From an uncultured Hyphomicrobium sp. (GTDB lineage Bacteria; Pseudomonadota; Alphaproteobacteria; Rhizobiales; Hyphomicrobiaceae), in the NCBI RefSeq assembly GCF_902826555.1, contig NZ_CADEFI010000001.1, positions 200,971 through 264,970 of the forward strand: a stretch of 64,000 nucleotides of DNA, given 5' to 3'. Numbering within the stretch: the stretch's first letter is position 1; each line of letters begins with the position of its first letter. The notes under the pieces are model-generated. The model searched no databases. It was not told where the DNA came from and was given only the letters and a program-made list of their open reading frames with translations. Shown in pieces: positions 19,550 to 27,650 of this stretch. The position numbers and the translations under genes are program-made.

Positions 19550-20845
19550 TTACTGGAGCTTGCCGACAGCGTCGGTGAGGCTCGCTTCGAAGAGGTCCAT
19601 GCCTTCCTTGACGATGGCGTCGCTGGCGGTCAAGGGCGGCAAGAAACGGATGACGTTGCCGTACGTGCCGCACGCGAGCAGGATCAGGCCGCGCTCGTTG
19701 CCGGACCTCAGCACCTGGGCGGTCAGCTCCGGAGACGGCTCGCCGCTCTTCGTGTCCTTGACGAACTCGACCGCGCACATGGCGCCCAGGCCGCGCACAT
19801 CGCCGATACAGTTGAGGTTCGAACGGGTGGCCAGCTCGCGGCAGCGGCCCTGGATGATGTCGCCGATGGCGTTGGCGCGCGCGCACAGGTTCTCGTCCTT
19901 GATGATGTCGAGGACGGTATGTGCGGCGGCGCAGGCGACAGGATTGCCGGCATAGGTGCCGCCGAGACCGCCCGGTGCCGACGCATCCATGATGTCGGCC
20001 CGGCCGACGATGGCGGAGAGGGGGAGGCCTCCGGCAAGGCCCTTGGCAAGCGTGACGACATCGGCTTTGACGCCCATGTGCTCAAGCGCGAATAGCTTGC
20101 CTGTGCGGGCGAAGCCGGTCTGGATCTCGTCGGCGATCAGGATGATGCCGTGCTCATCGCATAACGCGCGCAGCGACTGCATGAAGTCGGTGGGCGCGAT
20201 GTTGAAGCCGCCTTCACCCTGTACCGGCTCGATGATGATGCCGGCGATGGTCGAGGGATCGGCCTGATACTTGAAGAGCGCTTTCAGGGCCTTGATGCTC
20301 TCGGCGCTCGAGGTGCCGTGATAGAGGTTCGGGAAGGCGACATTGTAGATGTCGGCCGGAAAGGGGCCGAAGCCCTTCTTGTAGGGCACGGCCTTGCCGG
20401 TCAGCGCCATGCCCATGTGGGTGCGTCCGTGGAAGCCGCCCGAGAACGAGATGACGCCGGGCCGCCCCGTGAAGCTGCGCGCGACCTTGACGGCGTTCTC
20501 GACCGCCTCGGCGCCGGTGGACGCGAGCATGGTCTTGGCCGGGCCCGAGACAGGCGCTATGGCGTTGAGGCGCTCGGCGAGCGAGACGTAGTTCTCGTGC
20601 GGCGTGACCTGGAAGCAGACGTGGCTGAAGCTCTCCATCTGCTTCGACACGGCTTCGAGAATGCGCGGGTGTTGATGCCCAGTGTTGACGACGGCGATGC
20701 CGGCGCCGAAGTCGATATAGCGCTTGCCTTCCTCGTCCCAGATCTCGGCGTTCTTGGCGCGCTTGGCGTAGATCTGCGTCGCGTGGCCGATGCCGCGCGG
20801 AACGGCGGCCGTGCGGCGGGCTTGAAGCTCGGCGTTGGTGGTCAT
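19550..20845 (-). CDS. gabT: 4-aminobutyrate aminotransferase
   Basis: This 431-residue class III aminotransferase converts GABA and 2-oxoglutarate to succinate semialdehyde and glutamate. Signatures are GAGIAVVNTGHQHP, STGAEAVENAVKVAR, FHGRTHMGMALTGK, IIIEPVQGEGGF and ADEIQTGFARTGK. Lys268 in TLAKGLAGG corresponds to the PLP lysine of E. coli GabT. It lies 36 bp after gabD and uses the GABA released by PuuD. Confidence 0.94.
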   Translation of the reverse strand: MTTNAELQARRTAAVPRGIGHATQIYAKRAKNAEIWDEEGKRYIDFGAGIAVVNTGHQHPRILEAVSKQMESFSHVCFQVTPHENYVSLAERLNAIAPVSGPAKTMLASTGAEAVENAVKVARSFTGRPGVISFSGGFHGRTHMGMALTGKAVPYKKGFGPFPADIYNVAFPNLYHGTSSAESIKALKALFKYQADPSTIAGIIIEPVQGEGGFNIAPTDFMQSLRALCDEHGIILIADEIQTGFARTGKLFALEHMGVKADVVTLAKGLAGGLPLSAIVGRADIMDASAPGGLGGTYAGNPVACAAAHTVLDIIKDENLCARANAIGDIIQGRCRELATRSNLNCIGDVRGLGAMCAVEFVKDTKSGEPSPELTAQVLRSGNERGLILLACGTYGNVIRFLPPLTASDAIVKEGMDLFEASLTDAVGKLQ

Positions 20846-20881
20846 GACTGGCTGGCTTTCGTTCTCTAAAAAAATGTGCGC

Positions 20882-22330
20882 TTATGCTATTCCGCCGAGG
20901 CAGATGAATTTGGTTTCCAGATATTCGTCGAGGCCCTCGGCGGCGCCTTCGCGACCGAGGCCGCTCTCCTTTACGCCGCCGAACGGCACCGTTTCGTTGG
21001 AGAAGATGCCCTCGTTGACGCCCACCATGCCGGCGTCGAGCTGCTCCGCCACGCGCCACGCGCGGCCGATGTTCTGGCTGAACAGATAGGCGGCGAGGCC
21101 GAAGGGCGTGCTGTTGGCGAGCTTGACGGCTTCTTCCTCGGTGTCGAAGCGGATCAGGGCGGCGACGGGCCCGAAGATTTCCTCGTGCACGATGGTCATG
21201 TCGGGCGTGACGTCCGTCAGCACCGAGGGTTTGTAGAAGAGGGGACCGGGCGACGCCGGCGCGCCGCCGACGATGGCCTTGGCGCCTTTGGAGACGGCAT
21301 CGCGCACGAGGGCGTCGACCTTCTTGGCCGCGTCGGCGTTGATGAGCGGACCTATCACGGTGCCAGGCTCGCGCCCCGGTCCGACGACGAGCTTGCGGGC
21401 CTCGTTTGCCAGGGCTTCGGCGAAGCGATCGTAGATGCCGGACTGCACGAAAATGCGGTTGGCGCAGACGCAGGTCTGGCCGGCGTTGCGGTATTTGGAG
21501 GCCATGGCGCCGGTGACGGCCTGGCCGAGGTCGGCGTCGTCGAAAACGAGCAACGGAGCGTTGCCGCCCAGTTCGAGCGTCAGCTTTTTCACGGTGCCGG
21601 CGCACTGGCGATAGAGGATCTTGCCGACCTCCGTCGATCCGGTGAAGGACAACTTGCGCACGCGCGGGTCGTCACAGAGAGCCTTGCCGACGGCAGGCGC
21701 TTCATTTGTCGTCACGACGTTGAAGACGCCGGGCGGCACGCCGGCATCGAGGGCGAGCTTGGCCATGGCGAGGGCGCAAAGCGGCGTGTCCTCGGCGGGC
21801 TTCACGACAACAGTGCAGCCGGCGGCCAGCGCGGGGGCGACCTTGCGGGTGATCATGGCGATCGGGAAGTTCCACGGCGCAATGGCTGCGACGACGCCGA
21901 TGGGCTGCTTGATGGTGATGTAGCGCTTGCCCGCCATGGTGGTCGGGATCGTGCGGCCGTAGGCGCGTTTTCCTTCCTCGGCGAACCACTCGATGAAGGA
22001 GGCGCCGTAGGCGACCTCGCCGCGCGACTCCGTCAGCGGCTTGCCCTGCTCGGCCGTCATGAGCTGGGCCAAGGGCTCGGCATCCGCCGTGACGAGGTCG
22101 AACCAGCGCTTCAGGATCTGCGCGCGCTCCTTGGCGGTCTTCTTCGACCAGGCGGGGAGCGCGGCCTCGGCGGCGTCGATGGCTTTGATCGTCTCGTCAG
22201 CGCCCAGGTTCGGAACGCGGGCGATCTCTTCGCCGGTTGCCGGATCGAGCACCGGGAAGGTGTCCTTGGAGCCGATCCATTCGCCGCCGATGAGCGCCGA
22301 GGTCGGATACTTCGGAGGGGAAGCGTTCAT
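20882..22330 (-). CDS. gabD: Succinate-semialdehyde dehydrogenase (NADP+)
   Basis: The protein oxidises succinate semialdehyde to succinate, which enters the TCA cycle. The ATG at 22330 gives 482 residues, the length of E. coli GabD; a GTG at 22339 would add three. Motifs are APWNFPIAMITRKVAPALAA, SFTGSTEVGK, ELGGNAPLLVFDDADL and the catalytic Cys in RNAGQTCVCANR. The strong likeness to GabD separates it from the other two ALDH genes of the operon. It starts just after the puuC stop, so the two genes are probably cotranslated. Confidence 0.94.
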   Translation of the reverse strand: MNASPPKYPTSALIGGEWIGSKDTFPVLDPATGEEIARVPNLGADETIKAIDAAEAALPAWSKKTAKERAQILKRWFDLVTADAEPLAQLMTAEQGKPLTESRGEVAYGASFIEWFAEEGKRAYGRTIPTTMAGKRYITIKQPIGVVAAIAPWNFPIAMITRKVAPALAAGCTVVVKPAEDTPLCALAMAKLALDAGVPPGVFNVVTTNEAPAVGKALCDDPRVRKLSFTGSTEVGKILYRQCAGTVKKLTLELGGNAPLLVFDDADLGQAVTGAMASKYRNAGQTCVCANRIFVQSGIYDRFAEALANEARKLVVGPGREPGTVIGPLINADAAKKVDALVRDAVSKGAKAIVGGAPASPGPLFYKPSVLTDVTPDMTIVHEEIFGPVAALIRFDTEEEAVKLANSTPFGLAAYLFSQNIGRAWRVAEQLDAGMVGVNEGIFSNETVPFGGVKESGLGREGAAEGLDEYLETKFICLGGIA

Positions 22331-22341
22331 GGGCGTCACCG

Positions 22342-23841
22342 TCAGAGAAGCGTGATGGAGACCGACTTCAGGTCGGCATATTTATGTAGGGCGTGCAGCG
22401 AGCGGTCGCGGCCGAAGCCCGACTGCTTGAAGCCGCCGAACGGCATGGTGATGTCGCAGCTATCCCAGCCGTTGACCCAGACCAGACCGGCCTTGATCTC
22501 GCGCGCGGCGCGGTGGGCGAGCGACACGTCGCGTGTCCAGAGGCCAGCCGCGAGACCGAATGGCGTGTCGTTGGCGAGGCGGAGGGCTTCGTCGGTCTCG
22601 GTGAAGCGCGTTACGGCGAGCACGGGGCCGAAGACCTCCTCGCGTGCCAGCGTGGCCTGCGGGTCGATGTCGTCGAAAACCGTCGGCTCGACGTAGTAGC
22701 CGCCCGATTCCATGCGCGTGCGGTTTCCGCCGAGGCGCAGCACGCCGCCTTCCTTCTTGGCGGTATCGATGTAGCGGAGGGCGGTTTGCATCTGATCGGA
22801 CGAGACCATGGCGCCGAACACCGTCGAAGGCTCGAGCGGGTCGCCGGCGGCGATGTCCTTGGCCACGTGCAGGAGCTTGTCGACGAAGGCATCGGCGATG
22901 CTTTCGTGTACGAGAAGGCGGGAGGCGGCGGTGCAGACCTCACCCTGATTGTAGAAAATGCCCCAGGCGGCATGCGTCGCCGCCGTCTCGAGGTCCGGGC
23001 AATCGCCGAATACGATGTGAGGGGACTTGCCGCCGAGCTCCAGGCTGACCCGCTTCAGATTGCTTTCGCCGGAATACCGCATCAGGAGGCGGCCGACGGC
23101 GCCGGATCCGGTGAAGGCGATCATGTCGACGTCGTTGTGGAGCGCCAGCGCCTTGCCCGCGACGCCGCCCATGCCGGGGACGACGTTCAAAACGCCGGGA
23201 GGCACGCCCGCCTCGAGCGCGAGCTCGCCGAGCTTGAGTGCGGTGAGCGGGCTCTGCTCGGCGGGCTTCAGCACCACGGAGTTGCCCATGGCAAGCGCGG
23301 GAGCCACCTTCCACATGGCCATGTGGAGCGGGAAGTTCCACGGCACGATGGCGCCGATGACGCCCAGCGGCTCGTGCACGACGAAGGAGAAGCGGTCCTG
23401 GGTTTCGGGGCCGACCTCGCCATAGATCTTGTCGAGCGCCTCCGCGTAGTAGCGCAGCGTGCGGATGGCCTGCGGGATATCACCCGCGAGCGTATTGGCG
23501 ATGGGCTTGCCGACGTCGAGGCTTTCGAGCACGGCGAGATTTTCCGTCTCGCGCTCCATGATGTCGGCGAGCTTGAACAGGATGCGCTTCTTGTCGCGAT
23601 AGGAGAGCTTGCGCCAGCGACCGTCATTGAAGGCGGCGCGTGCCGACGCGACGGCGATATCGACATCGGCACCATCGCAGGCCGCGACCTGGTTCAGCAC
23701 GCGGCCGTCGCGCGGAGAGACGTTGTAGAAGGTGGTCCCGCTCACGGCGGCGAGCAACTGACCGTCGATCACGGCTTTGCCGGGCAGCGCGAGGTGTCTC
23801 GCGACTTTCTCGAAGTGTGCTCGGGTGTTTTGCGTTGTCAT
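22342..23841 (-). CDS. puuC: Gamma-glutamyl-gamma-aminobutyraldehyde dehydrogenase
   Basis: The start at 23841 (MTTQNTRAHFEKVARHLALP) has a strong GAGGAG ribosome site, so the 31 upstream in-frame codons are not used. The protein has 499 residues and aligns with E. coli PuuC along its length: YYAEALDKIYGEV, VPWNFPLHMAMWKVAPALA, SLELGGKSPHIVFGDCPDL, the catalytic Cys in FYNQGEVCTAASRL and FGGFKQSGFGRDRSLHAL. It oxidises the aldehyde made by PuuB to gamma-glutamyl-GABA using NAD(P). Confidence 0.9.
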   Translation of the reverse strand: MTTQNTRAHFEKVARHLALPGKAVIDGQLLAAVSGTTFYNVSPRDGRVLNQVAACDGADVDIAVASARAAFNDGRWRKLSYRDKKRILFKLADIMERETENLAVLESLDVGKPIANTLAGDIPQAIRTLRYYAEALDKIYGEVGPETQDRFSFVVHEPLGVIGAIVPWNFPLHMAMWKVAPALAMGNSVVLKPAEQSPLTALKLGELALEAGVPPGVLNVVPGMGGVAGKALALHNDVDMIAFTGSGAVGRLLMRYSGESNLKRVSLELGGKSPHIVFGDCPDLETAATHAAWGIFYNQGEVCTAASRLLVHESIADAFVDKLLHVAKDIAAGDPLEPSTVFGAMVSSDQMQTALRYIDTAKKEGGVLRLGGNRTRMESGGYYVEPTVFDDIDPQATLAREEVFGPVLAVTRFTETDEALRLANDTPFGLAAGLWTRDVSLAHRAAREIKAGLVWVNGWDSCDITMPFGGFKQSGFGRDRSLHALHKYADLKSVSITLL

Positions 23842-23896
23842 TGGACTCCTCGTGTGCCGCGGGTTCCAACACCCTCGCTTCCTTGCCGATCGTGCT

Positions 23897-23935
23897 TCCG
23901 ATCGGAAAACCGGTGTCCACTTTTCCGGAAGCACT
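23897..23935 (+). repeat. Dispersed intergenic repeat, copy 2
   Basis: The sequence begins TCCGATCGGAAAACCGG and continues GTGTCCACTTTTCCGGAAGCACT, in the 117-bp gap between puuA and puuC. The outer GTGCTTCC and GGAAGCAC can pair, so the transcript may fold into a hairpin here. It matches 3163-3198 apart from a 3-base gap and a few changes. Confidence 0.65.
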
Positions 23936-23958
23936 CTGTCGACGTCATGGCGGAGGCC

Positions 23959-25308
23959 TCATGCAACCAAAGCGTACCAAAGGTGGTCGAGCGACGTGAC
24001 GACGCGTTCGAAGTTCGTGCGCTCGGTGTCCTTGAGCCGCGTGTAGACGTTCTGGAAGTCGGCGCCGAATGCGTCGCGGACGACGCTCGCGCGCTCGAAC
24101 TGTTTTAGCGCGTCGGCCCAGACATTCGGCAGCGGCGGCGCGTCGAGCTCTTCGCTGTTGCCTTTGACGTCGGGGCCGGGATCGGTCTTGTTGGCGATGC
24201 CGTGGGCAATGCCCGCGAGCATGGCCGCGATCACAAGATAGGGATTGGCATCGGCGCCGGCAACGCGATGCTCAACGCGGGTTCCCGGGCCCATTTGGTC
24301 CGGAATGCGCAGCGCCACCGTGCGGTTGTTGAAGCCCCAGTGCGGGGCCATCGATACATAGGATTCCGGAACATAGCGGCGGTAGGCATTGGCCGACTGC
24401 GCCCAGATCGCCATGAAGTCGCCCATGGTCTCGCGGAGGCCGCCGAGCGCGTGGCGGAACAGCGGCGAAATCGGATCGCCGGCAAAGATGTTGGCGCCTC
24501 CCTTGTCGAGCAGGCTCATGTGGATGTGCATTCCGGAGCCCGCCCACTCGTGATGCGGCTTGGCCATAAAGGTCGCATTGAGGCCGTGCGCCCGTGCCGC
24601 GGCCTTGACGGCGCGCTTCAGCAGAAGACCATCGAGAGCGGCCTGCACGACATCGGCACTGTGCTTGAGATTGATCTCGAACTGGGACGGGCCGCTCTCC
24701 TGCGTCAGCGCGTCGACGGGGAGACCCTGTGTCTCGGAGATGCGATAGATGTCGTCGTTGAATCCCTTCAGCGCATCCAGATCCTCGAACTGGAAGGTGA
24801 GCGGAATATCCATATCGCGCGAGACGCCCGGCGGCGTCTCCAGCGTGAATGCGCCGTCGGGGCCGGGCATGGTGACGTAGTATTCAAGCTCGACAGCGGC
24901 GACCGGCGTATGGCCCGCCACCTTGAACCGTTCGACCTGCTTGCGAAGGACATGGCGCGGATCAAGCGGATCGTCCTTCTCGGGCACGATCACGGCTTGC
25001 GCAAAGCGGGTGCCGTCCACCGGAATGGGCTTCAACGTTCCGGACAGGATGCGGAAGTTGTAGTCGGGATCGCCCGTCGTCCAGAGCCGTCCCGTTTCGG
25101 CGATGCAGTTGCCGCGCGGATCCATGATGAACACGGAAGCCGGCAGCATCATGCCGCCCTTGGCGACGCCCAGGAGGTCGTCGCGGCGCAGGCGCTTGCC
25201 GCGCGGATGGCCGTTCATGTCGAGCACGAACACGTCGATCCATTGCACGGTCGGATTGGCCGCCAGGAACGCCTTGGCCTCTTCAATGTTGAGGGACGCG
25301 TTGTTCAT
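23959..25308 (-). CDS. puuA: Gamma-glutamylputrescine synthetase
   Basis: This 449-residue glutamine synthetase-family ligase joins glutamate to putrescine with ATP. It is the closer of two homologues to E. coli PuuA: VQWIDVFVLDMNGHPRGKRL, MMLPASVFIMDPRGN, VAAVELEYYV, SGPSQFEINLKHS, KPHHEWAGSGMHIHMSL and NNRTVALRIPDQMG. The acidic and His residues of the GS active site are present. Its start overlaps the puuD stop by four bases (ATGA), so synthesis of ligase and hydrolase is coupled. Confidence 0.88.
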   Translation of the reverse strand: MNNASLNIEEAKAFLAANPTVQWIDVFVLDMNGHPRGKRLRRDDLLGVAKGGMMLPASVFIMDPRGNCIAETGRLWTTGDPDYNFRILSGTLKPIPVDGTRFAQAVIVPEKDDPLDPRHVLRKQVERFKVAGHTPVAAVELEYYVTMPGPDGAFTLETPPGVSRDMDIPLTFQFEDLDALKGFNDDIYRISETQGLPVDALTQESGPSQFEINLKHSADVVQAALDGLLLKRAVKAAARAHGLNATFMAKPHHEWAGSGMHIHMSLLDKGGANIFAGDPISPLFRHALGGLRETMGDFMAIWAQSANAYRRYVPESYVSMAPHWGFNNRTVALRIPDQMGPGTRVEHRVAGADANPYLVIAAMLAGIAHGIANKTDPGPDVKGNSEELDAPPLPNVWADALKQFERASVVRDAFGADFQNVYTRLKDTERTNFERVVTSLDHLWYALVA

Positions 25309-26060
25309 GCTGCGAGACCACTGGAGTTCAATTTTCTGACGGCGTCACCAAAGCGACGGAAGATCTCGATGGATGCCGTGTTGTTCTTGGCTTGCCATTC
25401 GGGGTGCCACTGCACGCCGAACAGGAAGGGATGCTCGGAGGGGCCGCGGACGGCCTCGATCAGGCCGTCCTTGGCGTGCGCCTCGGCGGTGAGCGGCTGG
25501 GCAAGGCGCTGGATGCCCTGCCAGTGCAGCGAGTTGACGATGATCTCGTCCTTGCCGATCCAACTCTTGAGCGTTCCGGAGAGCGTGACCGGATGGGATG
25601 GGCCGAAGCGATCGTCCATCGGCACGTCGGACGGCTCGCGGTGGTCGTTGCGGCCGGAAACCGTGTGCACGGCCTGATCGAGCGTGCCGCCGAGCGCCAC
25701 GTTCAGCTCCTGGAAGCCGCGGCAGATGGCGAACAGGGGCAGCTTGCGCTGCAGGGCCTCGCGCACGAGCGGCAGCGTCAGGCTATCGCGCTCGTGGTCG
25801 AGGGCCTTTTCGTTGAGCGGCGGCTCGTCGAGGCCATAGAGGCTCGGATGCACGTTCGAGACGCTGCCGGACAGAAGGATGCCATCGGCGATCTCGAGCA
25901 GTGCGCCCATGTCCAGCATGCTGGGGCCAAGGGGCGCCAGCAGAGGCTGGCAATCCGCGACTTCCGCAACGGCTGCCGAATACTTGCGACCCACGGCGTC
26001 GAAAGTCATGCTTTCGATCACCTTGGTATCGCACGGGATGATGACGACGGGCCGGCTCAT
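25305..26060 (-). CDS. puuD: Gamma-glutamyl-gamma-aminobutyrate hydrolase
   Basis: This 251-residue class I glutamine amidotransferase-like hydrolase splits gamma-glutamyl-GABA into glutamate and GABA. The nucleophile is Cys113 in FAICRGFQELNVALGG, corresponding to Cys114 of E. coli PuuD. The other triad residues are in GVQWHPEW. It overlaps spuC upstream and puuA downstream by four bases each. Confidence 0.93.
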   Translation of the reverse strand: MSRPVVIIPCDTKVIESMTFDAVGRKYSAAVAEVADCQPLLAPLGPSMLDMGALLEIADGILLSGSVSNVHPSLYGLDEPPLNEKALDHERDSLTLPLVREALQRKLPLFAICRGFQELNVALGGTLDQAVHTVSGRNDHREPSDVPMDDRFGPSHPVTLSGTLKSWIGKDEIIVNSLHWQGIQRLAQPLTAEAHAKDGLIEAVRGPSEHPFLFGVQWHPEWQAKNNTASIEIFRRFGDAVRKLNSSGLAA

Positions 26061-27448
26061 GCAGCGATCTCTCCAGCGACGTCGGCCAGTGTCAGATCGA
26101 GGGCCTTGCGGATCACGCGCTCGGCCTCGGCGAACTGCTCGTCGCCCCAGATCAGGGGCGGAGCGCAGACCATAGTGTCGAAGACGGCACGCATGATGAA
26201 TCCTTCGCGGAAGAAATGGTCGCGGCAGATCAGGCCGACGCGTCCCGGATTGTCGAAGCGGCGGCGGGTGCGCTTGTCAGCGACGAGCTCGATGGCGCCC
26301 ATCATGCCGACGGATCGCACCTCGCCGACGAGCGGGTGGTCCTTGAACTTGGCCAGCATCCTGGCCATGGCCGGTCCGCCGTGGTCGGCGACGCGTGCCA
26401 CCAGCTTTTCGCGTTCCATGATCTCGATGTTCTTCAACGCGACGGCACAGGCGACGGGGTGACCCGAGAACGTGTAGCCGTGATTGAAATCGTCGTCGTG
26501 TCCCATCAGGGCGTCGACGATCTTGTCATCGATCAGAATGCCGGAGAGAGGCAAGTAGCCCGACGTCACGGCCTTGGCGAAGGTGATGATGTTGGGTTTG
26601 AGCCCATAGTAGTCCGAGGCGAACCAAGTGCCGAGGCGGCCGAAGCCGGTGATGACCTCGTCGGCCAGGAACAGAATGCCGTACTTGTCGATGATGCGCT
26701 GAACTTCCGGCCAGTAGGAGTCGGGCGCGATCTTCACGCCTCCCGCGCCCTGCACCGGCTCGCCGGCAAAGGCGGCGACGTTCTCGGGGCCGATGGCGAG
26801 GATCTCGTCCTCGAGCGCTTTGGCGGCGCGCAGTCCGAATGCCTCGGGGGTCTCGCCGTCGCGGCTCTCGCCGAACCAATACGGATCCATGACGTGGCGG
26901 AAGCCGTCATAGACCGGATAGCTGTGCTTGTGGACGTGCGACATGCCGCCCATGGAGCCCGCGGCGATGGTCGAGCCGTGGTAGGCGTTCTTGCGCGAGA
27001 TGATGATGTGGCGCTGGGGCTGGCCCTTGAGCGCCCAATAATGGCGGATCAGCCGGATGGCGGTGTCGTTCGATTCCGACCCGGATGAGCCGTAGAACAC
27101 CTGATTGATATGCGGGGGGGTGATCTCCGCGAGCTTCTTCGAGAGGGCGATCACGGGTGGATGCGTGGTCTTGAAGAAGGTGTTGTAGAACGGCAGCTCG
27201 AGCATCTGATCGCGCGCAGCGTCTGCCAGCTCGGCGCGGCCGTAGCCGACGTTGGTGGTCCAGAGGCCAGCCATGCCGTCCAGAATGCGGTGACCTTCGC
27301 TGTCCCAGATGTAGGGACCATCCCCTTTGACGATCACGCGCGCGCCGGACGCGCGCAGCGACTTGTGATCGGTGAACGGGTGCAGGTGATGCAGGGCGTC
27401 GAGATCCCGCCATTCGGTGGTGCTGTTCTTGAGCTTGGCGTTCGACAT
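26057..27448 (-). CDS. spuC: Putrescine:pyruvate aminotransferase
   Basis: I chose the ATG at 27448 because it has a GGAGGAG ribosome site; the frame is open for 41 more codons with no better start. The 463-residue class III aminotransferase resembles Pseudomonas SpuC: HHLHPFTDHKSL, DGMAGLWTTNVGYGR, YGSSGSESNDTAIRLIRHYW, NAYHGSTIAAGSMGGM and ADEVITGFGRLG. The PLP lysine is Lys292 in TFAKAVTSG. It should turn putrescine into 4-aminobutanal with pyruvate as acceptor, a route that bypasses glutamylation. Spermidine or cadaverine may also be accepted. Confidence 0.87.
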   Translation of the reverse strand: MSNAKLKNSTTEWRDLDALHHLHPFTDHKSLRASGARVIVKGDGPYIWDSEGHRILDGMAGLWTTNVGYGRAELADAARDQMLELPFYNTFFKTTHPPVIALSKKLAEITPPHINQVFYGSSGSESNDTAIRLIRHYWALKGQPQRHIIISRKNAYHGSTIAAGSMGGMSHVHKHSYPVYDGFRHVMDPYWFGESRDGETPEAFGLRAAKALEDEILAIGPENVAAFAGEPVQGAGGVKIAPDSYWPEVQRIIDKYGILFLADEVITGFGRLGTWFASDYYGLKPNIITFAKAVTSGYLPLSGILIDDKIVDALMGHDDDFNHGYTFSGHPVACAVALKNIEIMEREKLVARVADHGGPAMARMLAKFKDHPLVGEVRSVGMMGAIELVADKRTRRRFDNPGRVGLICRDHFFREGFIMRAVFDTMVCAPPLIWGDEQFAEAERVIRKALDLTLADVAGEIAA

Positions 27449-27542
27449 GGGACTCCTCCAGTGCGCGTCGTGGGGGGTCGGGGATGCGCTTCGGGCGTTG
27501 ATGGCCCCGACGTTCAATGCAGTGCGGCGGCCGAGCGTGGGC

Positions 27543-27635
27543 TCAGGCGGCAATCGGGGGCGTGAAGCCAATGCGCGCGCAGAGCTCGAGGAGCTCCGTC
27601 TTGCGCGTCTTCGGTGGCTGTTCGACGGGTATCAC
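27543..27635 (-). CDS. Possible small ORF (30 codons) in the polyamine operon
   Basis: A GTG at 27635, with GAGGAACC upstream, opens a 30-codon frame reading MIPVEQPPKTRKTELLELCA and ending FTPPIAA. It lies in the 202-bp gap between the GS-like gene and spuC, on the same strand. No homologue is recognised and the support is only frame and position. It may be chance or a relic. Confidence 0.2.
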   Translation of the reverse strand: MIPVEQPPKTRKTELLELCARIGFTPPIAA

Positions 27636-27650
27636 GCTCGGTTCCTCGAT

